Below are positions 15,136 through 23,396 of a DNA stretch of 31,023 bases, in pieces. The DNA is taken from NCBI GenBank assembly GCA_934481345.1, contig CAKSPF010000016.1, positions 1-31,023 on the forward strand. The letters are read 5' to 3'. Both the position numbers and the translations under genes were made by a program. The notes beneath the pieces are model-generated. The model worked only from the letters and a program-made list of their open reading frames with translations, was not told the DNA's origin and did not search any database. Origin of the DNA: an uncultured Clostridia bacterium. GTDB taxonomy: Bacteria > Bacillota > Clostridia > UMGS1810. Numbering within the stretch: position 1 is the stretch's first letter; each line of letters opens with the position of its first letter.

Positions 15136-16065
15136 ATGAATGTATTGAATAATTCGGCAAATAATCGCCTTTCATATTTCGGAAGAAAGAAAAAAATAAG
15201 ATGGGGGCAGATAGCGCTGAATATTTTCTTCATCTGCCTGTGCCTTATATTTATATATCCGGTACTGCTTACAATATCGGTATCGTTTTCGGACGATATG
15301 GCGATTGCAAATAACGGCTACGCCTTCATTCCCGAAAAATGGAGCCTGGCAGGCTACAGATACGCGCTCAAAAACGCGGGAATCGCAAGGGCATATATGG
15401 TTACCATCATGTCAAGTACCGTGGGAACGTTTCTCAGCGTGCTTGTAATGATGATGTATGCATATCCGCTTTCCAGAAAGGCTTTTAAACACAGACTGGG
15501 ATTTTCGCTGTTTGCGTATTTTTCCACTTTCCTTTCGGGAGGACTGGTGCCATGGTATATCATATGCACTCAGGTGCTCAAAATAGGAAACACGTTCTGG
15601 GCGCTGGTGCTTCCGAGCCTGCTCAGTCCTACATATATAATAATACTCAGAACGTTTATATCTACGAATGTTCCGAACGAAATGATAGAGGCTACAAAGA
15701 TTGACGGCGCGGGCGAGTGGAGAATTTTCTGGAAGTTCGTTATTCCGCTTTCAAAGCCCGGCATAGCGACCATTGCACTGTTTCAGCTCCTTGCTTACTG
15801 GAACGACTACTACCTTCCGATGATGCTCGTAAATAATGTGAAATGGTTTAATCTGCAATATTATTTACAGACGCTGTTCCAAAATATCGAGGTTCTGGTA
15901 AGCGGAATGCTCGGCGAGGACGCGTCCGTAAAGCTTTCGGAAATCCCTCAGCAATCTGTAAGAATGGCAATGTGCGTACTCACTATGGGACCGATTTTGC
16001 TGGTTTATCCGTTCTTCCAGAGGTTCTTTGTAAAGGGACTTACCGTAGGCTCTGTTAAAGGCTGA
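15136..16065 (+). CDS. ABC transporter permease, CUT1 sugar type (LplC/YtcP-like)
   Basis: A 309-residue second permease subunit with about six membrane segments, starting near residue 20 (IALNIFFICLCLIFIYPVL). Its EAA loop is MIEATKIDGAGEWRIFWKF (E185 onward) followed by VIPLSKPGIATIALF, and it ends VKGLTVGSVKG, a typical C-terminus of LplC/YtcP proteins. Two in-frame ATGs compete. The one at 15130 is only three bases from AAGGAG (15121-15126), while the one at 15136 is nine bases away, so I prefer 15136. Gene order binding protein, permease, permease is canonical for the family. It pairs with the preceding permease. Confidence 0.94.
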   Translation: MNVLNNSANNRLSYFGRKKKIRWGQIALNIFFICLCLIFIYPVLLTISVSFSDDMAIANNGYAFIPEKWSLAGYRYALKNAGIARAYMVTIMSSTVGTFLSVLVMMMYAYPLSRKAFKHRLGFSLFAYFSTFLSGGLVPWYIICTQVLKIGNTFWALVLPSLLSPTYIIILRTFISTNVPNEMIEATKIDGAGEWRIFWKFVIPLSKPGIATIALFQLLAYWNDYYLPMMLVNNVKWFNLQYYLQTLFQNIEVLVSGMLGEDASVKLSEIPQQSVRMAMCVLTMGPILLVYPFFQRFFVKGLTVGSVKG

Positions 16066-16080
16066 TAGAGAGGTGGTTTA

Positions 16081-19000
16081 ATGAATAAAATGAAATTCGC
16101 ATTAAAAACCCTTTGTATTCTGATGCTTGCCGTTTCGCTCACATGCACTGTATGCAGCGCGAGCAGCGAAGTATTCGGCAGGATAGGATATACCGATGAC
16201 TCGCTTAAATCCATAGCGAAGGAGTCCGTCATACTCAGAATACAGAATAATGTTTATCTGTACGACAATGTGGAAGCTCAGTTTTCTTCAAATACTCAGG
16301 TTCACCCCTTTGTAAATGACGGCAAAATCTGCGCCCCTGTCGGCAGAATACTTGAAAGCTTCGGATATAAGGTAAGCCTTGACGGCGAAAAGCTCACCGC
16401 CGAAAAAGACGGCAGGACCGCGGTGTTCTCAACGGACGGCAGCGGCAAAAGCGCATTTGTGCGTCACAGCTTTTTGTATGCGTCGGTAAAGGATATTGCC
16501 GATTCTGTCGGAATGAAATATTACGATAACGGCGAGATAGGCATTATATCCAAAGATATAGATATCGCCAAGCTTACCGAGAAGGTTCAGGCGGATTTGT
16601 CACAGGCGCTTGCGTATAAATGGGATAATATCAATCTCGGAGCGCTGGGCTATGTAACTCAGATAGCAACCCACCCGACAAACAAAGAGCTTGTGTATTC
16701 CGTTACGGACGTAGGCGGTATATACAGATATAATCATGAAACGGGCAGATGGATACAGCTTTTGAACAGCGCGCCCATTAAATATGTGGGAGTGTCGGCA
16801 GGTCGTACCATAGCGCTCGACCCGAAAGATGACAACATAATCTATGTGGCAACGGGCAATGCCTCCGGCGATAACCGCGGCGGCATACTGAAGTCAACCG
16901 ATAAAGGCGAAACGTGGAAAAGGCTTGACATGGAGGCATGCTGCGGTCAGATAAACAGTAATGATGTACGCTTCGGCGGCGACAATCTGATAGTAGACCC
17001 GAATGACAGCAATATACTGTATGCCGCAAGCATGCAGGAGGGCTTGTGGCGTTCGGATGACGCAGGCGAAACCTGGAGAAAAGCCGGCAGAATACCGGAA
17101 GCCGTTCAATCACTCTATCCGCTGTTTGTATATACCGACGGCAGAGAAAAGACAGCCGACGGCAAGAGCAAGGTACTTTATATGGGCTTCTTTAAGGGCG
17201 GTCTGTATAAGAGCACCGACGCGGGCGAGAGCTTTGTTAAAGTTCCCGGTTCTCCGGAGGCTCCCATGAGAATGAAGTATTCCGACGGCGGATATTATGT
17301 GTCGGCATACGGTCTGATGGATAAAAGCGTAAACGGCGGATTTTTCCGCTTGGAAAACGGCGAATGGACTAACCTTGCTTTTGAGCAAAGCGGAATAAAA
17401 TTCCCGACAAGCGGATTTATGGTGGACGAGGACGATAAAAATACAATCTTTATCTCCGGTGCGCCTTATGCTTCAAGCGGTTTGTACAGAAGCCGTGACG
17501 CAGGGCAGAACTGGGAATACCTCGGCAAGTGGAATATTATGGCGGATATTAAGCAGGATCCGCTCGACCATGACGCACTTTGGGCGGCATATGCCGGCGG
17601 TGTGTATTACATATCAAATATTCACGGTGAAAGCGTAAGTATAGAAAAACGCGAAGCAGGTATGGAGATAATGGTTGCCCAAAAGGGCATATGCCTGCCG
17701 GATCAGAAAGCGCCGATGTTTCTGGCGGCACTTATGGACCACGGCTACAGAGCGCAGAATACCATATATGACAGAGCGCCGGACAGCTTGCCTGAGGTCA
17801 ATGTGTGCTCCGGTATAGACTTCTGCGAGGAGGACAACTCCTTTGTGGTAAGGGCAGGTCTGCACAGCACTCCGCCAAACTCGACCTCCAGCGTCACTGT
17901 GTCAAACGACTACGGCAGAGGCTTTGTAAAAATGCCTTGGAACGAGAAGCTTACACTGTGCGATATAGCGGTCGGCGCCACAAAACAGGCAAACGGCTAT
18001 CCGATTATCATGGTAATGTCTACAGGCATATATAAAGAAAGCGGCGCAGGAATGGGAATATACCGTTCGCTTGACGGAGGAAACACATGGGAAATAGCAG
18101 AAGCAATCCCCGTTAACCGTCCGAGAGCGTCATGGTATCAGATAAGGATGCTCGAATCCGACAGAGTAGACGGCAATACCTTCTACTACATGCAGAGCGA
18201 CGGCATATACCGCACGCGAAACGGCGGTCAGAGCTGGGAAATGGTAAAATATTTTCCGCGTACACCGAGCTATTCATTCTGCACTATCCGAACTCTCCCC
18301 GGCGTGGAGGGCGGTGTGTGGTATACCGATCCCGACGGCACGATAAATGCCTCGTATGACTTCGGCGAAACATGGACAGCCATCAAGACATTAAAGCTGC
18401 ACGACGTGCGCGGCTGGGGCTTCGGCATAGGCAAGCCCGGCACAAATAACCCTGCCGCATACTGTGCAGGCTATGTTGACGGCAAATTCGGAATATGGAT
18501 TTCGGACGACCTCGGCAAAAGCTGGCGCAAGATAAACATAGAGGGCGAGCAGATACTCTCCAAAATTCTTGATATTGCAGGCGACAGAAAGATTTACGGC
18601 AGATGCTTTGTGTCAACGGGAGGCAGGGGTGTTATTGCCGGCTGGCCCGTATCGCATGACGAAACTCCGCCGGTTGTCACTCTCGACTGCAAGAGTTCCT
18701 CGGACGAAAAGGGAGCGGATTATGCGGTAAACCGCAGCAGCTTTACGCTGAGCGGTACTGTAAACGAACCCTCCGAGGTCCGCGTAAACGGTCAGCCGGT
18801 CGCAGTTGACGGCTATGATAAATTTTACTATACTACAGAACTCAGCGAGGGCGAAAACAAATTTACCGTGGAGGCAAAGGACGAATACGGCAACTTCTGC
18901 GAACCGCAGGAAATCACGGTAAGGTACACACCGGGTTATACCGGCATAGACCTTGACTGCGGCACGGAGATAAAAACCAAACAGAAATCCGTTACCGTTA

Positions 19001-19986
19001 CAGGGCGCACAAGCTATCCGTCCACAGTGTATGCAAACGGAACTGCGATAAAGACGGACGAAAACAACAAATTCAGCTACACTGCTGCAATAGACGGCGA
19101 TACCAAAATCGAAGTATATGCCGTAGACGACTCGGGAGTGCGTTCCGAAACAAAGGTAGTAGACGTAATTTACGATACTGTTGCTCCTGTAATTACATTT
19201 GACGAGGAAGTCATGGAAACCGAGCGCAGATACAAGATGATAACGGGCAGACTCAGCGAGCCCGGCGAGCTGTATGTGGGCGGAAAGACATACCGGATTA
19301 ATGACGACCTTACCTTTGCCGTAAAGCATGATGTGAACGACGGCGAAAATACAGTCCGTTTCCAGGCGCGCGATACGGCAAAGAATGCGACCAGACCGCA
19401 GGAGCTTAAAATAACGCGCAAAGCGGTCGATACCCAAAATATCACTGCAAAAAGACTCCCGGAAAATTTCGTATATGACGGCGATGTTTCGGATTGGGAG
19501 CTGCCTTACTGGTGCGACAAGCTTTTCTATGACATATCGGACAATGACGCACGCTTCGGACTCTACTGGGACGACGAATATCTCTATGTGGGCGTTGACG
19601 TTACGGACTCAAAAATAGTCATAGACGAAAAGAGCCGTTACAACAGTGACGCTGTGGAATACTACATAGACGGCGGCAACGAAAAAACGGTTACATATGA
19701 CGCAAATGACAGACAGTTCTGCTGGGTTCCCGATGAGAGATTTTTCTCGCTGGACGCATACAAGTTCAGGCTTACGGACGGCGGATATTGCATAGAAGCT
19801 AAGTTCAGGCTTGCCGACTTCGGCATAAACCCGTCTGCGGGAACAGTGTTCGGATTTGACCTGGACGTAATAGACAATGACGCACTCTCGGAAATTGGTC
19901 AGCGCGACGGCTGCATAGGCTTTAACGGCGACCAGGACGACTGGAGAAGCGCGCGCAACTTCGCAAATGTAACACTTACGGATTAA
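16081..19986 (+). CDS. Secreted multi-modular GH74-like glycoside hydrolase with stalk, Ig-like and CBM9-like domains
   Basis: A 1301-residue exported protein. After the signal peptide (1-28) comes a copper-amine-oxidase-N-type stalk domain (about 60-155: NDGKICAPVGRILESFGYKV). The GH74-type double beta-propeller spans about 180-855. It opens WDNINLGALGYVTQIATHP with the family's TDVGG (D210) and has GIDFCEED (D580) where the second catalytic aspartate sits, so both catalytic acids appear present. About eight Asp-box turns of the form SxDxGxTW are visible. Three Ig-like repeats (about 858-1119) and a CBM9-like domain (about 1125-1301, starting VYDGDVSDWELPYW) follow. GH74 enzymes cut beta-1,4-glucan backbones, above all xyloglucan. 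With no anchor visible, the stalk or Ig repeats may mediate wall contact. It follows the permease gene by 15 bases. Confidence 0.87.
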   Translation: MNKMKFALKTLCILMLAVSLTCTVCSASSEVFGRIGYTDDSLKSIAKESVILRIQNNVYLYDNVEAQFSSNTQVHPFVNDGKICAPVGRILESFGYKVSLDGEKLTAEKDGRTAVFSTDGSGKSAFVRHSFLYASVKDIADSVGMKYYDNGEIGIISKDIDIAKLTEKVQADLSQALAYKWDNINLGALGYVTQIATHPTNKELVYSVTDVGGIYRYNHETGRWIQLLNSAPIKYVGVSAGRTIALDPKDDNIIYVATGNASGDNRGGILKSTDKGETWKRLDMEACCGQINSNDVRFGGDNLIVDPNDSNILYAASMQEGLWRSDDAGETWRKAGRIPEAVQSLYPLFVYTDGREKTADGKSKVLYMGFFKGGLYKSTDAGESFVKVPGSPEAPMRMKYSDGGYYVSAYGLMDKSVNGGFFRLENGEWTNLAFEQSGIKFPTSGFMVDEDDKNTIFISGAPYASSGLYRSRDAGQNWEYLGKWNIMADIKQDPLDHDALWAAYAGGVYYISNIHGESVSIEKREAGMEIMVAQKGICLPDQKAPMFLAALMDHGYRAQNTIYDRAPDSLPEVNVCSGIDFCEEDNSFVVRAGLHSTPPNSTSSVTVSNDYGRGFVKMPWNEKLTLCDIAVGATKQANGYPIIMVMSTGIYKESGAGMGIYRSLDGGNTWEIAEAIPVNRPRASWYQIRMLESDRVDGNTFYYMQSDGIYRTRNGGQSWEMVKYFPRTPSYSFCTIRTLPGVEGGVWYTDPDGTINASYDFGETWTAIKTLKLHDVRGWGFGIGKPGTNNPAAYCAGYVDGKFGIWISDDLGKSWRKINIEGEQILSKILDIAGDRKIYGRCFVSTGGRGVIAGWPVSHDETPPVVTLDCKSSSDEKGADYAVNRSSFTLSGTVNEPSEVRVNGQPVAVDGYDKFYYTTELSEGENKFTVEAKDEYGNFCEPQEITVRYTPGYTGIDLDCGTEIKTKQKSVTVTGRTSYPSTVYANGTAIKTDENNKFSYTAAIDGDTKIEVYAVDDSGVRSETKVVDVIYDTVAPVITFDEEVMETERRYKMITGRLSEPGELYVGGKTYRINDDLTFAVKHDVNDGENTVRFQARDTAKNATRPQELKITRKAVDTQNITAKRLPENFVYDGDVSDWELPYWCDKLFYDISDNDARFGLYWDDEYLYVGVDVTDSKIVIDEKSRYNSDAVEYYIDGGNEKTVTYDANDRQFCWVPDERFFSLDAYKFRLTDGGYCIEAKFRLADFGINPSAGTVFGFDLDVIDNDALSEIGQRDGCIGFNGDQDDWRSARNFANVTLTD

Positions 19987-20016
19987 TAATAAATTTCAGA
20001 AAGGATTTGATAGCGG

Positions 20017-21294
20017 ATGAAAAAACTTTTCAGCTTTGTTTACTGCCTTTTAGTATTGGCTGCGTCTTTTTCGGTTACTGCATTTGCCGATGATGAGATG
20101 TATACATACTATTCCTTTACTGACGGCGGCAAGGTATTCGGAACGCTCTCGGCGGAATGTTTCGATTATAAAAGAAACACCTACTCCGGCAGCGGAACGA
20201 GTAAGCCTGTAGTCGACATTGTGCAGGATGAGGAAAACGGTTACATCACCGTAACCCCGGACGCCGATCAGACGGCGGTAGACGGCAGACGGTTCGGCGA
20301 GTTCAAGATAACGCTTGACTCTCCGGTGGATGTGAGCGGACTGTATGACATCGGATATATTAAGATAAGGCTTAAATCAGGTATGCTGCCCAAGGAAGTA
20401 TGGTGCTGCCCTGTCGGAGTTAACAAGCTCAACAACAGACTGTGCAACGGCGGTCAGCGCGATTACCTAAAGGCGAGCTACAAACCCATAGTAACCCAGG
20501 AGGGCGAATGGCTCGAAACCAAAATGCCGATAAACCAGGCAATCGGCCCGAAATCCGAATTGCACGATTCGGCTAAGGGCGCTGATACCGTAACGGAATT
20601 TTATGTGATGTTTATATTCAGAGATACTCCGGCAACTCCGGTGGATATTTCGGAAATCTCGGTATGCGGCCCGGACAACAGACCGTATGCCCAGATAGAA
20701 AAATCGGGTATGAACGCGGACGGCAAATATGAGGTATGCCTCGGCTTCAACAGAGCGATTGACGCTTCCACGGCATATGACGGCACTTTTGATATAGACG
20801 GCACAGACGCGGAAGAAATAAACTACGATTCGTCAAACGGAACGTATACGGTTATTTTTGATATGCAGCCCGACTTTCCGTCGGAATGTACTCTTAATAT
20901 CGGCGGAGAAATCAAAGGCACAAACGGCCTGCCCGTAAAGCCGTCTGCAAAAATAGTAAATTCCGCAGCTACCGAAACGGCGGCTGTAGATATAAGCAAA
21001 ACAACATGCGTTTATTCGCACAGCGGAGTTAAACTTGACGCGGAGGTGAAAAGTATTTACGACAAAGCATCTCAGGGACAGCAAATTACAGTTTATGCGG
21101 CAGTATTCAAAGGCGATACATACATAGCTTCAAAGGCTTCGGAAACAAAAACCGTTTCATTCAGGTCGTCGGAAAGCTTTACGGTGGAGATTGACGGTCT
21201 GACAGACACAGACGGACTGAGGACGGAGGTTTATGTATTAGACAGCTTTGAAAGCGGCAGACCTCTTGCAAAGGTTACATCTTTTGCAAAGTAG
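20017..21294 (+). CDS. Secreted protein with putative carbohydrate-binding domain, Ig-like domain and shared C-terminal module
   Basis: A 425-residue exported protein (signal peptide 1-24, ending AFA). Residues about 27-225 form a beta-rich domain whose core reads VDVSGLYDIGYIKIRLKSG, then a tryptophan-containing EGEWLETKMPI strand and VDISEISVCGP. The same pattern occurs twice in the next gene's product. An Ig-like stretch (about 228-315) follows, then a roughly 100-residue C-terminal module (324-425) resembling the ends of two other secreted proteins here. No catalytic motif is seen. Secretion, aromatic-rich beta domains and its place between a GH74-like enzyme and a glycosidase suggest polysaccharide binding. 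I do not recognise a named family. Confidence 0.82.
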   Translation: MKKLFSFVYCLLVLAASFSVTAFADDEMYTYYSFTDGGKVFGTLSAECFDYKRNTYSGSGTSKPVVDIVQDEENGYITVTPDADQTAVDGRRFGEFKITLDSPVDVSGLYDIGYIKIRLKSGMLPKEVWCCPVGVNKLNNRLCNGGQRDYLKASYKPIVTQEGEWLETKMPINQAIGPKSELHDSAKGADTVTEFYVMFIFRDTPATPVDISEISVCGPDNRPYAQIEKSGMNADGKYEVCLGFNRAIDASTAYDGTFDIDGTDAEEINYDSSNGTYTVIFDMQPDFPSECTLNIGGEIKGTNGLPVKPSAKIVNSAATETAAVDISKTTCVYSHSGVKLDAEVKSIYDKASQGQQITVYAAVFKGDTYIASKASETKTVSFRSSESFTVEIDGLTDTDGLRTEVYVLDSFESGRPLAKVTSFAK

Positions 21295-21409
21295 GTAAAA
21301 TCACAAACTATGCGGCGGCCTATACGGTTGCCTACACAGCGAAACGATATACAGCTCGTTTTATAAATGTATTTTAAACCGAAAAATTTAAAAGGAGTAG
21401 TGATTTTTA

Positions 21410-22999
21410 ATGAAAAAAATATTTGGTATTTTACTGTGCCTGACGGTAATCCTTTCGGCTTTTGCCGTTCCCGCACTCGCAGATGACGCGGATGTTATAA
21501 GAAAAATAAGCATTACAAATCCGGTAAATGCAAAAGCAAGTATCAAGGACCTTGCAATAGACGCTGACGGCACAATAACAGGAAACATGCAATCCAACAA
21601 GCAGGAAGTAAATATAAACTTTGACGCGGTGGACGCAAGCTTATATTATGATAACGGATATATCGGATTTAACATTACAATGAGTGCGGTTCCAAAGACT
21701 CTCCGCATATATCCGTACAGCAGATTCACGGATGAAGAGGGTTTGCATGAAATAAGACCCGGTTCGGCTATCGCAGTTACACCCACAGACATGACTGCCG
21801 GCAAGCCGTATTGGGTATGGATTCCGATTTCCTCGCTTGCAACATCGGGTGTTTGCAAAACAAGCGGACATACAGCAGGCACTAACTGCCACGCAGAGTA
21901 TACACAGACATCTATAGGTAAAATTATCATTCAGCCGGATATAACATCAGCTGATGCAGTATATCCTGTAAGCATTACGGTTAAAGAACTGGCATTTTAT
22001 GCATACAGCACAGCGATAAACGGAGTTGAAAAGGAAGGCTACTGGAGCCCGGTTTTAAAGGGTAATGTAACCTCCGGAAATGTCGTTCGTAATGACGTTT
22101 CATACAATGCCGGCATATCGGGGAAGGCAGCTTCAAACGATATTAATTTCCTGGCTTCGGAATATGTGTATAATGACGGATATATTACTTTTAAACCTAA
22201 TGCAGATAAAAACTACGGATTATCATTTAATTTGGGTATAGAAAAGCTGCTTACTTTACCTGTTGCTTCTTATGAAGATAAAAACAATAAAACTTACGGA
22301 AAATATGATGATTATTTTATCAGAGTAAAAATCAGAAGTGAGTCAATACCAAATAATATTTATATAGGAGCAAGAAGTAATTATAACGGAAAAGGCGGAA
22401 ACAATTGCGGCGGAATCCGCCCGGTAACTGCAAGTGCATATTCCGAATGGCAAGCAAATGAGTGGTTTACGTTAGATATTCCGCTTACCGATTTTATGAA
22501 GGTAGGTCAGTCTATAGCATTAAAGGACGGCAAAATCGGAAGTATAAATCTGTTTTTCTATAATAGCAACGCAGATGATGACAGTACAAAAGCCGGCTAC
22601 GATCATACGGCATTAAGCAACATTGACATTGCCGACATAGCAATTTACGGACCAAAGCGCGGTCTTACCGTTACAAATCTTAAAATAACAAAAGGCGGCG
22701 CAGAAACAGCGGATTATTCGGCAGGCGACAGCCTGGTATTGCAGGCTGTAGTCACCAACTCGGCGTCAACCGCCAGAGCTTTTAAGGCAATAGGCGCTTT
22801 TTATAACGGCGGCCAGCTTTCCAATGTGACTGTTCTGGATATGAGCTCGGAGGCAAACAGCGATTCCGTAACGCTGTCATCAGAGCCGATAGCGGCACCG
22901 GAAGGCACTACGAAATTCAAGGCTTTTATATTTAACGGTATGGACGACATCACTCCGCTTTGCGAAAATGCTTCAATACCGGTTTCTTCGGCGAACTAA
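21410..22999 (+). CDS. Secreted protein with two putative carbohydrate-binding domains and shared C-terminal module
   Basis: A 529-residue exported protein (signal peptide 1-24, ending ALA). It holds two copies of the beta-rich domain seen in the preceding protein. Copy one is about 27-200, with YYDNGYIGFNITMSAVPKTL and YWVWIPISSLA; copy two is about 205-415, with EYVYNDGYITFKPN, EWFTLDIPLTDF and IDIADIAIYGP. The C-terminal 109 residues (from 421) are the shared module, ending KFKAFIFNGMDDITPLCE. The DNA of copy two (about 22136-22650) is visibly richer in A and T than its surroundings, suggesting separate acquisition of that domain. AAGGAG at 21393-21398 supports the start. The role is probably glycan binding at the surface; the family is not recognised. 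Confidence 0.82.
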   Translation: MKKIFGILLCLTVILSAFAVPALADDADVIRKISITNPVNAKASIKDLAIDADGTITGNMQSNKQEVNINFDAVDASLYYDNGYIGFNITMSAVPKTLRIYPYSRFTDEEGLHEIRPGSAIAVTPTDMTAGKPYWVWIPISSLATSGVCKTSGHTAGTNCHAEYTQTSIGKIIIQPDITSADAVYPVSITVKELAFYAYSTAINGVEKEGYWSPVLKGNVTSGNVVRNDVSYNAGISGKAASNDINFLASEYVYNDGYITFKPNADKNYGLSFNLGIEKLLTLPVASYEDKNNKTYGKYDDYFIRVKIRSESIPNNIYIGARSNYNGKGGNNCGGIRPVTASAYSEWQANEWFTLDIPLTDFMKVGQSIALKDGKIGSINLFFYNSNADDDSTKAGYDHTALSNIDIADIAIYGPKRGLTVTNLKITKGGAETADYSAGDSLVLQAVVTNSASTARAFKAIGAFYNGGQLSNVTVLDMSSEANSDSVTLSSEPIAAPEGTTKFKAFIFNGMDDITPLCENASIPVSSAN

Positions 23000-23106
23000 G
23001 CTGTTTATAGGGTATACAACCCCTCCGATGACAATCCCTCAGTCACCTATCGGTGACAGCTCAACAGCAACGGCAACGCCGTTGCCTTTCTCGGCTGTCG
23101 CCTCGG

Positions 23107-23141
23107 TCGGCGCTAAACGCTTGCCACCGGCAAGCAGCGCC
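23107..23141 (+). repeat. Direct repeat copy 1 inside the intergenic element
   Basis: A 35-base unit starting TCGGCGCTAAACGCTTGCCA is repeated at 23265-23299, matching at 31 of 35 positions. Each copy contains the CTTGCC-xCC-GGCAAG hairpin, and two of the four differences are in or next to the loop or the stem base. The arrangement suggests an internal duplication or two nested elements. Confidence 0.7.
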
Positions 23142-23264
23142 CTTTACACAAGGGAGCCAAAGTCTTCGGTGTTTCGCAAAGCCTCCCCTGTGTAAGGGGA
23201 GGGGGACCGCCATAGGCGGTGGAAGGGTTGTAACAGGCAAATTTAGCAATCTTTCAATTACCTA

Positions 23265-23299
23265 TCGGCGCTAAACACTTGCCGCCGGCAAGCAGGGCG
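23265..23299 (+). repeat. Direct repeat copy 2 inside the intergenic element
   Basis: Second copy of the 35-base unit at 23107-23141, with the hairpin CTTGCC-GCC-GGCAAG at 23278-23292. It lies close to the right terminal inverted repeat, whereas copy one sits in the left half of the element. Confidence 0.7.
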
Positions 23300-23396
23300 G
23301 ATGCCGACTGAGGGGTTGTAATCACACCGTGCAAAATCGGAAATCATTAAATTTTACAATTGACTGAAATTTTATTTTCATAAGGAGAAAATAAGC

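Larger units (their letters stand above)
23015..23320. repeat. Hairpin-rich intergenic repeat with 11-bp terminal inverted repeats (MITE-like)
   Basis: This fills most of the 397-base gap between the stop at 22999 and the ATG at 23397. It is bounded by TACAACCCCTC (23015-23025) and its exact complement GAGGGGTTGTA (23310-23320). Inside are many perfect stem-loops: GTCACC/GGTGAC (23042-23057), GGCAAC/GTTGCC (23072-23086), CTTGCC/GGCAAG (23120-23134 and 23278-23292), CCCTT/AAGGG (23140-23154), CCTCCCCT/AGGGGAGG (23182-23202) and ACCGCC/GGCGGT (23206-23220). Short open frames here are not genes. Similar CCCCTCAGTC-type and AAGGGGAG repeats are scattered through genomes of gut Clostridia. It may be a non-autonomous mobile element and may affect the message around it. 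A flanking target duplication was not found. Confidence 0.75.

Noticed and set aside
18613..19437. 274-residue open frame on the minus strand within the GH74-like gene
   Set aside because: It is antisense to clear Ig-like and CBM9-adjacent coding sequence, has a composition typical of a shadow frame and no recognisable domain.
21342..21361. AAACGA/TCGTTT stem with nearby T-rich stretch in the 115-base gap before the 529-residue protein gene
   Set aside because: Only six AT-leaning pairs and an interrupted T-tract; too weak to call a terminator. I see nothing else definite in that gap.
22968..23274. Short open frames across the intergenic repeat
   Set aside because: They are made of palindromic repeat sequence, lack ribosome binding sites and give low-complexity peptides.
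23353..23388. TTTACA and TTGACT boxes just after the intergenic repeat, as a second promoter for the downstream half of the block
   Set aside because: No acceptable -10 box at 16-18 bases from either; the suggestion of an internal promoter is not supported by sequence alone.
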